Origin: Candidatus Peregrinibacteria bacterium
GTDB taxonomy: Bacteria > Patescibacteriota > Gracilibacteria > Peribacterales > Peribacteraceae
DNA: 20,295 nucleotides
Assembly: GCA_016866815.1 (NCBI GenBank)
Contig: VGKZ01000006.1
Span: 1 to 20,295 of the forward strand
Direction: 5' to 3'
Shown here piece by piece: positions 1 to 7,935 of the stretch (position 1 is the first letter of the stretch; each line of letters opens with the position of its first letter). The notes beneath the pieces were generated by a model, which ran no database searches, was not told the origin of the DNA, and saw only the letters and a program-made list of their open reading frames with translations. The position numbers and the translations under genes were made by a program.

Positions 1-133
1 CGGTTTTCTTCTGGACGGTGGTGTCCACTTTGGCGGAGACGCCGGTCGGATGGTGCATAATGACGAAGAGCAGTGTTGCGCAGAGAGCTGCGCAGGTGGA
101 ACGGCCGGTTCTGGAATGCGTAGATGGTTTCAT
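1..133 (-). CDS. Secreted protein, N-terminal fragment (truncated by window edge)
   Basis: The start codon is the ATG read on the minus strand at 133-131. It overlaps the TGA of the upstream gene as ATGA, a four-base overlap that suggests translational coupling. The 44 visible codons begin MKPSTHSRTGRSTCAALCAT, continue through a hydrophobic stretch (LLFVIM) and reach a small-residue segment ending VSA before KVDTT. That is a plausible Sec signal peptide with cleavage near residue 34. It is the third gene in a row on this strand to open with a signal peptide, so it probably belongs to the same secreted-protein operon. The gene runs off the left edge and nothing can be said about the mature protein. 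Confidence 0.72.
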   Translation of the reverse strand, partial: MKPSTHSRTGRSTCAALCATLLFVIMHHPTGVSAKVDTTVQKKT

Positions 134-960
134 TTTGGCTTTGTGCCCGGACCGAGGTCGCAGGAAGAGAGGAAGCAGGGGATGCGCCCGAGTTTTCCGA
201 TGAGTTCCGCCGCCTGACGGACGGTTCCCGTGATCGGCCAGCGTATTTCGCGGAGGAAGAGATCGAAGTTTCCCGCAAACTGCAGGAGCGAGCGGTAGCC
301 TGCGTCGTATTCGACGGCCAGTTTCAACAAGGAGATCTCACGCTGCTTCATTTGTCGGACGATTTCGGTGCAATAGGTCAGAGAGTCCGAAAGCTCTTCC
401 GCCTTTTCGATGTGGCACTGCTGGAACGTCTTCAGGTTATTGAATTTGATGCAGCCTTCGGGTTCTATAGAGGGAATATCCACCGGATCGTTTCCTGTTT
501 TGGTAATCGAGACATCCACAGTTTTACAGACGACATCCAGACGGCAGTCGAGCGCGCGAATGCTCTGGAGCAGGTACGGCAGGAGCTCCGATGTGCTGAC
601 GCGTTTTGTCTCGAAAATGCCGCGGATGGGGATGAAATCCTTATGTTCGTCGTTGGCATCCATGGTGTCGTTGGACCAGCTCAAACCCTGCTGGTCCGGA
701 TCCAGATTTTTCCACGGCGTGCTCTGCGCATCTGTTTTGATCCACGTCATTCCATCTTTGTCGTAACGCACATCATTCACCGGGGCGTGCTTCGCGCGGT
801 ATTTGCCGAAGAGCATCGCTCGGTAGAGTCTGTGCTCGCGGGATACTTCGTAACTCACGCGGTCGCGGCACTTATCCCCGCCGAACACGGATTGCGCATC
901 TGCTCCTGCGGGCGCGAGGATCAGTATGATCGTGATCAATAGTGAGGAGAGACGCAGCAT
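130..960 (-). CDS. Secreted Cys/Trp-module protein, unknown function (276 aa)
   Basis: A Sec signal peptide is visible: MLRLSS, then a hydrophobic core to about residue 18, and a likely cleavage after the ADA at 20-22. The mature part has six to eight Cys residues and no further membrane segment. Residues about 67-145 (DGMTWIK, a Trp around 83, TMDAN at 99-103, an FIP at 109-111, then LDCRLDVVC at 137-145) match in order and spacing a region near the N-terminus of the 1375-aa protein encoded just upstream. The two therefore share a module. The C-terminal half is helical and charged. The start ATG lies 5 bp after the stop of the 1375-aa gene, with only a weak GAAG upstream, and the stop overlaps the next gene. 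I recognise no known family. An extracytoplasmic structural or adhesin-like role is only an inference. Confidence 0.85.
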   Translation of the reverse strand: MLRLSSLLITIILILAPAGADAQSVFGGDKCRDRVSYEVSREHRLYRAMLFGKYRAKHAPVNDVRYDKDGMTWIKTDAQSTPWKNLDPDQQGLSWSNDTMDANDEHKDFIPIRGIFETKRVSTSELLPYLLQSIRALDCRLDVVCKTVDVSITKTGNDPVDIPSIEPEGCIKFNNLKTFQQCHIEKAEELSDSLTYCTEIVRQMKQREISLLKLAVEYDAGYRSLLQFAGNFDLFLREIRWPITGTVRQAAELIGKLGRIPCFLSSCDLGPGTKPK

Positions 961-965
961 GATCT

Positions 966-3900
966 TCAGAATGTAAGAGGTTTGAGTCCGTCGTTTATGG
1001 GGGACACCGGCACGACTTTGAAGTTTTCCAGCATTTCCTTCTGGGGCAGATCGTAGATGAATTTGTTACTACTGCTGGCGTTCTGCGTTGCCTCGCGGAG
1101 GTCTTTGCGCAGCGTGTCAATCATCGGTTGCGTTCCTTTGCTCTTCCCCTTATCGAGCAGCCAACCTTCACGTCCCCATTTCCCGTACCGGTTCAGGAGC
1201 TGGCAGGCCCAGTCTTCCTTCTCGCAGTACGCTTGTCCGTGGGTGATGGGTGCGCGGAATTCCCCCTGCGAATCCCAGTCTTCCTTGAGGAATAGGCCCG
1301 GCCGTGCACCGATGCGCTGGAGGCGTTCCTTCAGGTCACCCTCGAAGTGCACACACTTTCCTTTCGGGTCATTGTACGGTTCGATGCAGTCCTGTTCCGA
1401 ATCCACTTTCACGCAGTCATCTCCCCCTCCACCCCCAGTGCACGGCTTTTTGTACACGCTCTTCCAGAACAGGGAATACTCTTTATGCATTCCCTCAAGG
1501 ATCACCTTTGCTTGATCAAGGAATTCCGTAATTTTTGCCACATCGATCGTCGGCTTCTTGATCTGCGGGAAAGCGGATGAGGTGCCGCTGATCGCCGCCG
1601 GTTTGCGTAGATCCGTATTGATCTTTGGAAGATTGGCGAGAACGCCGTTCGCGATGCTCAGCGGGAGATCGGGCAGAGGTGGCAGTTCCGGCCAAGGGTT
1701 CGGTTCTTCCGTTTGATGCAGACCCGGCGGCTCGATGTTGCCCAATTTGATGCGGATTTCCACCGGCTTGAGTACCGGTAGTTGCACAGTGTCCAGTAAT
1801 TCGCGGAAGGCGGTGAAGTCGAGGAGGAGGTCGGGATCTTTTTGGAATTCCGGGAACGGCAGGAGCGGCGGAGGCGGAAGATATTGATCACACACGCGAC
1901 CGTCGAATGACTCCCGATAGGTGTCCCGTTGCGTGCCGACGAATGCGAGGCAGGCGAGATACATTCTGTAGCCTGCGGAACTTGCCGCAGAGCATTGGGG
2001 GATCAATGCGCCACACTGCGCGGGAGAATTTCCTGCGTTGAGACACTCATACATGCCGGGCGCGTACTGATTTGCGCAGCTTTGCAGGCCCACACCGGAG
2101 TCCGTGCAAAAGTCGAACAGTCTCGCGTTCTGCATGCACGGGATGAACGGTTTCATGCCCGCAGTCGTATCTCCTCCGTACTCGCGGCCCGGAAACCACG
2201 GGTCGAGGAGGGAGTAGATTGGCGCGGTGAACCGATCGTTTCTGCACCATGGCAGTCCGTCGCCATCGCTCATCTCCGTGTACATACCCTGCACATGTTG
2301 CCATAGCACCCGGGCCTCTTCGATCTGCTGGTTCGTATTCAACGTCGCTTGGTACGCGTCGACGTTCTGCTTCAGCCAGTCCGCTATCGCCTTACCGATT
2401 TTCTCCTGCTCACTGAGCAGAGTAGCGGCGTACTTCGGCAATTCCGCACGCAGAATGCGAACGCGATCGAGCCGATCCGCGTATTCCAGCAACTGATCGC
2501 GGATTTCCCGCGCGTCACCCGCACCGTTTCTGCCGGCTTTCTCCTGCTGCTTCGCCCAGCTCTCCCAACCCTGCGCGATCGCACGCAGTTCCGTCGGTGT
2601 TCCGCTCGGCACGACGACCGGGATTTCTTCTTCCTGTATCCGCAGCAGCATCGTCCGTTCCAGGAATGCTGCGACATCTCCAAGCAAATCTTCTCTTGCG
2701 CGCACCTGCACTTCCACCGTCTCCGATCGCGGGTCAACTTCCTGTTTCGTCGATGGTACGGGCGCGATGAAGAGCGGATCCAACGCGTCGAGATCGGCAG
2801 ACCACGTCGCCGGGATGAGCATGCGAACGGTCGGCGGCGTCATGGCAGAGTGCATCTGCGTTTCCGCCCGTTGCCACCACTCCGTCAGCGTTCGCCGGTC
2901 TCTCGTCGGGTCTTTTTCCCATGTCACCGTGTCATCGAATGCGCGCATGAGTGCGGCGGTGCTCATCGGAAGATCTTTGGTGATCTGTACGGTGGCGCGT
3001 TGAACCGCGACGTCGGGGGAGCGGAGCGCGTAGGTGAGATCTTTGATGTCACCGAACATTTTCTCGTACCCTTTTTCATTCAACAGCGAGAAGCTATCGC
3101 TCAGTGTCGGGTTCCACATGTCTTTCTCCTCATCATACGGTCGCACATTTTTGTCCTGTTCTTTGAACGGATCGTCTTTCTCCGGACTCGTGTCCATGCG
3201 GTACTGCGCTTTACCCTTCTGGGTCTCCTTCCTGTCCCAATCGTCCGTAGCGAAGTTCACGTTCTGGTAGTACGCACCGATGACGCAGCGTTTATCTTCC
3301 TCACGGACTTTGGTTGTGCGCGCGTCTTCCGGTACGCGCATCTGTTGTTGCATCTGGTCCAGCGGAACGGAAGGATCGTACGGCAGCGTGTCGCGGTGAA
3401 ACCTGTAGTCGTACATTCCGTAGCAGGCGATGGGGATCTTCTCCATCTTCACGATGTCTTTCTTGACATGATCCTTCAAGAGATCGGCGCGTTCGTAACT
3501 TGCTATGTTATAGTCACGGAAATAGGAAATGTAATCGCGGTTTTCATTCTTCTTGCGATAGGCTTCGCTTGGAGGTTGTGGCCAGGCACCTAGATTTGCA
3601 GGTGCGTTGGGTCCGGAGACGTATCCCTCACTACACTGATCTAGGTTTACTAAGCACCCCTGCTCCGTTGGGCCTTGATCGTACGATCGCACGTCGGTTG
3701 GAAACGGTTCAAACCAGACATCATTCACTATCACTTCGTCTTTCTCCGGGAAAGTGCGGCACTGAATACCCTCGCAGGTTTTGCAGCTTTTTCCTTCGCG
3801 TTGCATGTCAAAACTTACATTAATGGTGCAGCTCGTAATGATAAGGCTTCCACTGCTGTTTAGCCCTTCAGTCGTGCTTACGGAAGGATTGGCATAGGAA

Positions 3901-5093
3901 TCATCACTGCAGCACTCATTCACGGCCTCAGCAGTATATCTGTCTTTGCAAAGCTCCTGATTGCGTTCTAACTTGTTCAGCTCCTCGGGAAACCCACACG
4001 GTCCTTTTTCATAACGGTAGATCAGTACTCGTTTACATGGATATTTAGTTGTAGGTACTGGCGGATCACCTTCCATGACAGTAATCGGAGGTAGTTTTTC
4101 TAAACACACGTGCACCGGGCGTTTCCACAGGATGTACGTCCAGCTGTTTAAATCCTGACAGAGGCCGCCCTTGGGCCCCTGTATCTTCAGTTCAGTACAG
4201 AATCCTTCATCCGGTCCCTTCTCATCCAAGCCGCCGCAGGCGTACTTCACCTGTGTTTCCGGATCGAGCGGTTGCTGTGCGCCACAGTTGATCTCCGATG
4301 AGTCGTCTTTTTTCCAGCCTTTGGGTTTTCCAATGGGCGGTTCGCCATCGAGTGGGCGCTGGCAGGGGTGATCGCAGAAAAATCCCGGCAGATCGCGTGG
4401 GCCGTGGTTTTGCCCGTCTGGGGGGAGTGTACGTTTATCGGGATGTGACTGCGGACGGCAGACTGTTGTGAATCCACAGGTGTCGATGTTCTCCGGGAAC
4501 GTGAATCCCGCCGGTTGCTTCGTGTGAATATCCAGAAGCGGGCCGTCATCTTTGCGCTTTGCGAGTCCGGACTGTGCGTTCCAGAAGACCTGATCGATGT
4601 CGCGACCTGGAAGATTCTGCACTTTCGGAATCAGGCCCTTGTCCGGATCCGTTTTCGGAGTGTTCGCGTCCATTTCTCCGTTGTTTCTCGTGGGGGTCGA
4701 GGTTGAGGAGGAGGCGGAAGCAGCTGAACCGGCGGGCGGATTCTGCTGTATCCAGGCGTCCTCACCGGATTTCACCCACATGATGCCGTCGGTATCTCTG
4801 CATTTGCTGCCGATATCCTGTCCGTTTGCCGGTGCGCACGTCGGTTGGGGGCCTTTCGGATCCTGAAAGACGCCACTGACTTTGATGTCGAAGTCCCATC
4901 CGCCGCACATCGCCTGTTGCATGTCTTGGGGGATGGTTTGTTCAACCGTATTTTTGATTGCGTCAAAACTGCCCGGATTCAGGTCCACTTTCAGAGGAGC
5001 TGCCGCCGCTTCTTGCGCAAAGAGTACGAGAAGAATGACGACGGGGATCGTCTGGCGGAGCCGGGTACTGGAAGCGAGCGTCGGTGTCTTCAC
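966..5093 (-). CDS. Large secreted Cys-rich protein, unknown function (1375 aa)
   Basis: The start is GTG at 5093-5091. It lies three codons after an in-frame stop, so no longer version exists, and it keeps a clear signal peptide: basic residues around 11-13, a VVILLVLF core, and AAAA just before residue 32. Domains are not recognisable by name. Residues 100-215 carry the module shared with the 276-aa neighbour (DGIMWVK at 103-109, Trp115, EMDAN at 141-145, LIP at 155-157, DTCGFTTVC at 205-213), interrupted by a Ser/Thr/Ala-rich linker at about 123-136. Residues about 210-560 are Cys-rich, with CC and CKTC pairs. Residues about 690-980 are long amphipathic helix. A Cys cluster follows at about 1010-1080, then a Pro-rich stretch near 1100-1180 and a Gly5 linker near 1240. 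There is no C-terminal anchor. It leads a three-gene secreted operon. Confidence 0.85.
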   Translation of the reverse strand: MKTPTLASSTRLRQTIPVVILLVLFAQEAAAAPLKVDLNPGSFDAIKNTVEQTIPQDMQQAMCGGWDFDIKVSGVFQDPKGPQPTCAPANGQDIGSKCRDTDGIMWVKSGEDAWIQQNPPAGSAASASSSTSTPTRNNGEMDANTPKTDPDKGLIPKVQNLPGRDIDQVFWNAQSGLAKRKDDGPLLDIHTKQPAGFTFPENIDTCGFTTVCRPQSHPDKRTLPPDGQNHGPRDLPGFFCDHPCQRPLDGEPPIGKPKGWKKDDSSEINCGAQQPLDPETQVKYACGGLDEKGPDEGFCTELKIQGPKGGLCQDLNSWTYILWKRPVHVCLEKLPPITVMEGDPPVPTTKYPCKRVLIYRYEKGPCGFPEELNKLERNQELCKDRYTAEAVNECCSDDSYANPSVSTTEGLNSSGSLIITSCTINVSFDMQREGKSCKTCEGIQCRTFPEKDEVIVNDVWFEPFPTDVRSYDQGPTEQGCLVNLDQCSEGYVSGPNAPANLGAWPQPPSEAYRKKNENRDYISYFRDYNIASYERADLLKDHVKKDIVKMEKIPIACYGMYDYRFHRDTLPYDPSVPLDQMQQQMRVPEDARTTKVREEDKRCVIGAYYQNVNFATDDWDRKETQKGKAQYRMDTSPEKDDPFKEQDKNVRPYDEEKDMWNPTLSDSFSLLNEKGYEKMFGDIKDLTYALRSPDVAVQRATVQITKDLPMSTAALMRAFDDTVTWEKDPTRDRRTLTEWWQRAETQMHSAMTPPTVRMLIPATWSADLDALDPLFIAPVPSTKQEVDPRSETVEVQVRAREDLLGDVAAFLERTMLLRIQEEEIPVVVPSGTPTELRAIAQGWESWAKQQEKAGRNGAGDAREIRDQLLEYADRLDRVRILRAELPKYAATLLSEQEKIGKAIADWLKQNVDAYQATLNTNQQIEEARVLWQHVQGMYTEMSDGDGLPWCRNDRFTAPIYSLLDPWFPGREYGGDTTAGMKPFIPCMQNARLFDFCTDSGVGLQSCANQYAPGMYECLNAGNSPAQCGALIPQCSAASSAGYRMYLACLAFVGTQRDTYRESFDGRVCDQYLPPPPLLPFPEFQKDPDLLLDFTAFRELLDTVQLPVLKPVEIRIKLGNIEPPGLHQTEEPNPWPELPPLPDLPLSIANGVLANLPKINTDLRKPAAISGTSSAFPQIKKPTIDVAKITEFLDQAKVILEGMHKEYSLFWKSVYKKPCTGGGGGDDCVKVDSEQDCIEPYNDPKGKCVHFEGDLKERLQRIGARPGLFLKEDWDSQGEFRAPITHGQAYCEKEDWACQLLNRYGKWGREGWLLDKGKSKGTQPMIDTLRKDLREATQNASSSNKFIYDLPQKEMLENFKVVPVSPINDGLKPLTF

Positions 5094-5116
5094 GTTACGG
5101 GATCAGGGTTGCGGAT

Positions 5117-5122
5117 ATTCTA
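5117..5122 (-). promoter_or_regulatory. Possible -10 box for the secreted-protein operon
   Basis: Read on the minus strand this is TAGAAT, five of six matches to TATAAT, ending 23 nt before the GTG start of the 1375-aa gene. No good -35 is visible at the expected distance. It is the best candidate in the 189-bp divergent gap shared with ssb. Confidence 0.3.
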
Positions 5123-5215
5123 CCGCGCCGCATCAGATCGCGACAGAGTCCGCGTTACTGCTTGTGTACTTCAATATACGAAGCCACTGAAAATATTTTG
5201 CGCAAGAACAACTTC

Positions 5216-5244
5216 TTGTTGTGCAGTGGGGATGGGTGTACAAG
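5216..5244 (+). promoter_or_regulatory. Possible ssb promoter (TTGTTG, 17 bp, TACAAG)
   Basis: A TTGTTG hexamer is followed after exactly 17 bp by TACAAG, preceded directly by TG. Transcription would begin near 5251, giving a leader of about 30 nt. No Shine-Dalgarno sequence is seen in that leader. The boxes match the consensus only moderately. Confidence 0.3.
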
Positions 5245-5282
5245 TGTCCACACCTCCTTTACTTCCATTCACCCAACGCAAC

Positions 5283-6140
5283 ATGTTTTCTCTCAATCGC
5301 GTTCACATCATCGGTTACCAGACGCAGCCTGTCGAGGTGCGCAAAACTCCCACCGGAACGAGTGTGACGGATTTGAATCTTGTCGTGCCGTACGCTTTCC
5401 CTTCCGAGAAGGGAGAAATGCTCCGCGGCAAAGGGTTTCACACCGTCACGGTGTGGGGGCCGATGGCGGAAGTTGCTGGTCAGTACGTGCGTCCCGGTTC
5501 ACAGCTTTTCATTGCCGGCCGCCTGCAAACGGACAGCTGGGAAGACCAGCAGTCGGGAGAGAAGCGCAGCAAAACGAAAATTGTTGCAATCGAAATGATC
5601 ATGCTCGATCCGAAGGATGGGCAGATGAACGCTCCCGAAGGAGCACCGCGTGTTTGCAATGTGGTCAATCGCGTCGATGTTGTCGGTAACGTCACCCGTG
5701 ATCCCGAGATGCGCACGACGGCGTCCGGTCAGAATGTCCTTACCATCGGAGTGGCTACAAACGAGCGTTGGCGCGACAAAGGCGGGGCGGATCAGGAGAG
5801 GACGGAGTTTCACAATGTCGTCATATGGGGCGACCTTGCACAGGAAGTGAGCCGTGCCGTGAAAAAAGGGAACCGGGTGTACGTTTCCGGTCGCGTGCAG
5901 ACGCGGAGCTGGGAAACGCAGAGCGGGAGCAAGCGCACGACGACCGAAATCATCGCCGATACGGTGAACCTTCTCGGTATCAAGAGTGCTGAAGCCCAGG
6001 ATTCCGTGCAGGCATCGGCATCCCGTGCACAAGGTGGTGCGTCTCGCAGAGAAACATCTTCATCCGATGACGTCGTCGCTGCCGCAGTTCCGGAAATCAG
6101 CTATACGTCGGAGATCAAGGCGGAGGATTTGCCCTTTTAA
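5283..6140 (+). CDS. ssb: Single-stranded DNA-binding protein with two OB folds
   Basis: SSB coats single-stranded DNA during replication, repair and recombination. The 285-aa product holds two complete SSB-type OB folds. The first spans about residues 1-108 (SLNRVHIIGYQTQP, then VTVWGPMAEVA, then GSQLFIAGRLQT). The second spans about 126-232 (NRVDVVGNVTRDPEMR, NVVIWGDLAQEVSRAVKKG, RVYVSGRVQTRSWE). A Ser/Ala-rich linker and one acidic tail ending EDLPF follow; this tip normally recruits partner proteins. Most bacterial SSBs have a single OB and act as tetramers, while Deinococcus-Thermus SSBs have two and act as dimers, so a dimer is likely here. I chose the ATG at 5283 because OB1 starts at once. 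An open frame runs further upstream, but its translation overlaps the divergent gene and looks non-coding. Confidence 0.95.
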   Translation: MFSLNRVHIIGYQTQPVEVRKTPTGTSVTDLNLVVPYAFPSEKGEMLRGKGFHTVTVWGPMAEVAGQYVRPGSQLFIAGRLQTDSWEDQQSGEKRSKTKIVAIEMIMLDPKDGQMNAPEGAPRVCNVVNRVDVVGNVTRDPEMRTTASGQNVLTIGVATNERWRDKGGADQERTEFHNVVIWGDLAQEVSRAVKKGNRVYVSGRVQTRSWETQSGSKRTTTEIIADTVNLLGIKSAEAQDSVQASASRAQGGASRRETSSSDDVVAAAVPEISYTSEIKAEDLPF

Positions 6141-6160
6141 CATCGCGTGTTTCCACGACA

Positions 6161-6195
6161 AAAAGGCTGCCAGGCCAAACTGACAGCTTTTTTTT
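6161..6195 (+). terminator. Rho-independent terminator after ssb
   Basis: A GCTGCCAG / CTGACAGC stem (one mismatch) encloses a 6-nt GCCAAA loop and is followed by eight T. It lies 20 bp after the ssb stop. An A-run on the left side means it may also slow minus-strand transcription arriving from murB. Confidence 0.85.
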
Positions 6196-6220
6196 AATTC
6201 GCGAGAGGAAAACCTACGGT

Positions 6221-6440
6221 TTCTTGCCACCTTTGTCCGGCGACAAAGGTGGTGCCAAAACGCCGTCGCGCCAATCGCCCCTCCGCGCGGCCCTGTGCCT
6301 CGCCCTCGGTGCCTCCAGGCCTGTCTGCCGGCAGGCAGGGTTTCGGCACCTCGGGCTCGGCGTCCGCCGGAGGCGGACAGCATGGCCTCCCCCTTCACCC
6401 CCCGTGGCGCGACACCCACCCTATTTTCCTTTGTTAAGAA
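6221..6440. repeat. Structured intergenic repeat element, copy 1 (degenerate)
   Basis: This GC-rich non-coding block between ssb and murB opens with a perfect 11-bp hairpin (6227-6237 with 6242-6252, arms CCACCTTTGTC / GACAAAGGTGG). It then contains GCCCCTCC, CGGCCCTG with GCCTC, and a GGTGCC...GGCACC stem enclosing the 20-bp palindrome at 6320-6339. A perfect GTCCGCC / GGCGGAC hairpin follows (6362-6378), then CACCCCCCGTGGCG and TTTTCCTTTG. The same blocks occur in the same order at 7936-8201. The block ends 8 bp from the murB stop. It encodes no credible protein. Confidence 0.7.
6320..6339. repeat. 20-bp near-perfect palindrome, copy A
   Basis: CCTGTCTGCCGGCAGGCAGG folds on itself with nine Watson-Crick pairs and one G-T. 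A variant with the same length and centre (TGCCGGCA) occurs at 19677-19696. Read in frame, such sequences give LPAGRQAG-like peptides, which I associate with proteins from CPR genomes. Confidence 0.7.
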
Positions 6441-6447
6441 ATACGTA

Positions 6448-7344
6448 TTAAAACTCTGTTGTACCTTTTGGATTGATAAATCTCATCTCAACATTGAGTG
6501 GTTCACTGACGGCAGCTTTGACTTTTTCCACGATGGCAACGGCATCCGCAAACGAACCTTCTTTATCATTGATGAGAAAATTCGCATGCTTTTCACTGAT
6601 GACGACACCGCCTTCACGCGCGCCACGCAGACCTACAGCATCTATGAGTTGCCATGCGGGAGTATTGCCAACCGCTTTGAAGCATGAACCTGCGGTTTTC
6701 ACGTGCGGTTGGGTTTCGATGCGGCGCTGAAGGAGGCGCTGGATCTCCGTTTGAATGGTTGCCGGGTTGCCACGGGGGATAGAGAGTGTGGTTTCCCAGA
6801 TGATAGGAGATAGGGCGTAGGGAGTAGGGCGTAGGGTCTGATCTTTAAACCAACTTTCTCTGTAGCGAAAATCACACTCTGCTTTCGTGCGGGTGTGCCA
6901 TTCTTTTTCATGGTAATACATCACGCTCTCCACAAAAGCGTCGATCCAGATCCCCTTCGGTCCCTGGCCCGCATTACCGAAGACGGCTCCGCCGACGGTT
7001 CCGAGGATTCCCGTGAGCGGGGAGAGGTCGAGTCCTTCTTTCGCAAGTTCATTGATGAGTGACGGTAGATTTTTTCCGCTTTCGACAGTCACCAGATCAC
7101 CATCGATCGTGGTTTGAGTTCCCGGAATACGGATGATCAGCGCGTCGATAGGACCGTCAGCAAAAATAGTATTGCTGCCGCCGCCGAGGACGACGAGCGG
7201 AATGTTTTTTTCACGGGCAAAGTCAGCGGCCCGTTCCACATCCTCTTTCGTGGCGGGTTCCGCATAGTACCTCGCGCTGCCGCCGATGCGCATGGTGGTT
7301 TTAGGCCGCAGAGGTTCATTCTCATGGATATGCAGCGCTGACAT
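6448..7344 (-). CDS. murB: UDP-N-acetylenolpyruvoylglucosamine reductase
   Basis: MurB is the flavoenzyme that reduces UDP-GlcNAc-enolpyruvate to UDP-MurNAc with NADPH, the second committed step of peptidoglycan synthesis in the cytosol. The 298 residues show the FAD-binding fold: GGGSN at 54-58 and a GTVGGAVFGNAG signature at 115-126. They also show YRES at 161-164, whose Arg is catalytic in the family, and GSCFK at 219-223, where Ser220 is the expected proton donor. EMRFI follows near 286-290 with the conserved Glu. An AGGAG sits only 2 nt before the ATG, one of the few Shine-Dalgarno-like sites in the window, though the spacing is unusually short. A run of 7-bp repeats at 6802-6836 encodes LRPTPYALSPI, residues 171-181, in a surface-loop position that ordinary MurB alignments would not require. 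The fold appears intact despite this. Confidence 0.96.
   Translation of the reverse strand: MSALHIHENEPLRPKTTMRIGGSARYYAEPATKEDVERAADFAREKNIPLVVLGGGSNTIFADGPIDALIIRIPGTQTTIDGDLVTVESGKNLPSLINELAKEGLDLSPLTGILGTVGGAVFGNAGQGPKGIWIDAFVESVMYYHEKEWHTRTKAECDFRYRESWFKDQTLRPTPYALSPIIWETTLSIPRGNPATIQTEIQRLLQRRIETQPHVKTAGSCFKAVGNTPAWQLIDAVGLRGAREGGVVISEKHANFLINDKEGSFADAVAIVEKVKAAVSEPLNVEMRFINPKGTTEF
6802..6836. repeat. 7-bp tandem array inside murB (5 units, consensus CGTAGGG)
   Basis: Five consecutive heptamers with the core TAGG occur here: GATAGGA, GATAGGG, CGTAGGG, AGTAGGG and CGTAGGG. They lie in the murB reading frame between the YRES motif and the C-terminal domain. Confidence 0.85.
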
Positions 7345-7355
7345 TGCTCCTAAGG

Positions 7356-7436
7356 AAATGGTTGAATGGTTAAATGGCTTGTGAACTCATCGGTGCTTGA
7401 ATTATGCATTCGAACCATCTAATCATCTAACCATTT
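7356..7436. repeat. Long imperfect inverted repeat built of 8-bp units
   Basis: The left arm 7356-7379 contains AAATGGTT-type units repeated about every 8 bp. The right arm 7413-7436 contains AACCATCT-type units, also every 8 bp. The arms can pair over about 24 positions with three mismatches and two G-T pairs, around a 33-nt loop. The structure fills the gap between the 147-aa membrane gene (stop at 7441) and murB (start at 7344). No T-tract follows, so a classical terminator is not supported. Confidence 0.75.
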
Positions 7437-7440
7437 GTAC

Positions 7441-7884
7441 TTATTTTGATAGCATCCCAGCAATTTTCTCCATTGCCTCCGCAACCTTCTGTCCTTTGCT
7501 CCTGCGCTTCAGTTTTCCCATAATGACCACCAGAAGTGCAAGTCCGAAGAGTGTTCCGGCGATGATCAGGAGTTCTCCTTCTCTGAGATAGATGCCCCAT
7601 GGCGTGAGTGCGATTTCGACGACCGCCAGGAGGAACACGCCGAGCAGAACGCCCGTTGCCAGAGTCACCATCACCAGGTGTTCGCGATTTTCCTGTGAAT
7701 CCTGCGGGGCCGATGCCAGGCTCGTGAGGAGTTCCGAGCTGACGATGATCGGTTTGTCGCCCCAGTCTTTGAACAGGCCGAAGACTTTGCGCTGCAGCAC
7801 CAGCTGCACGAATGCTTTGAACGCAACGGCGGTCTTTCCTTCGACCACCGCAGTACCCTGATCTGTCTTCATTTTGACGTCCAT
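7441..7884 (-). CDS. Small two-helix membrane protein, unknown function (147 aa)
   Basis: The product has a soluble N-terminal part of about 68 residues, then two hydrophobic segments at about 70-92 and 101-122 separated by a short polar turn, then a basic Lys/Arg-rich tail. This predicts both termini on the same side, by the positive-inside rule the cytoplasm. I do not recognise the family. It lies upstream of murB on the same strand, separated by the inverted repeat at 7356-7436, so co-transcription is possible. The ATG at 7884 is preceded by TGCTACAAT and a 7-nt gap with no Shine-Dalgarno site, which predicts a leaderless message. A second ATG lies four codons in (MKTDQ). Coding status rests on length, a coherent membrane topology and its fit in the gene row. 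Confidence 0.8.
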   Translation of the reverse strand: MDVKMKTDQGTAVVEGKTAVAFKAFVQLVLQRKVFGLFKDWGDKPIIVSSELLTSLASAPQDSQENREHLVMVTLATGVLLGVFLLAVVEIALTPWGIYLREGELLIIAGTLFGLALLVVIMGKLKRRSKGQKVAEAMEKIAGMLSK

Positions 7885-7891
7885 GAAGGGG

Positions 7892-7900
7892 ATTGTAGCA
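7892..7900 (-). promoter_or_regulatory. Extended -10 box (TGCTACAAT) for the 147-aa gene
   Basis: On the minus strand TGCTACAAT matches the extended -10 TGnTATAAT in all but one fixed base. It ends 7 nt before the ATG, so the predicted transcript starts at or next to the start codon. No clear -35 is seen, which is usual for extended -10 promoters. Confidence 0.6.
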
Positions 7901-7935
7901 GATGCTATCGGATATGCTCTATTCGCTTTTGCCTC

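Noticed and set aside
2349..3593. A 414-codon open frame on the plus strand
   Set aside because: It lies antisense within the 1375-aa secreted protein gene. Its translation is Arg/His/Phe-rich with no domain, as expected of a shadow of the real frame.
4845..5282. Upstream extension of the ssb frame
   Set aside because: It would add about 146 residues that run over the divergent gene's N-terminus and have no similarity to SSB; OB1 begins right at the ATG at 5283.
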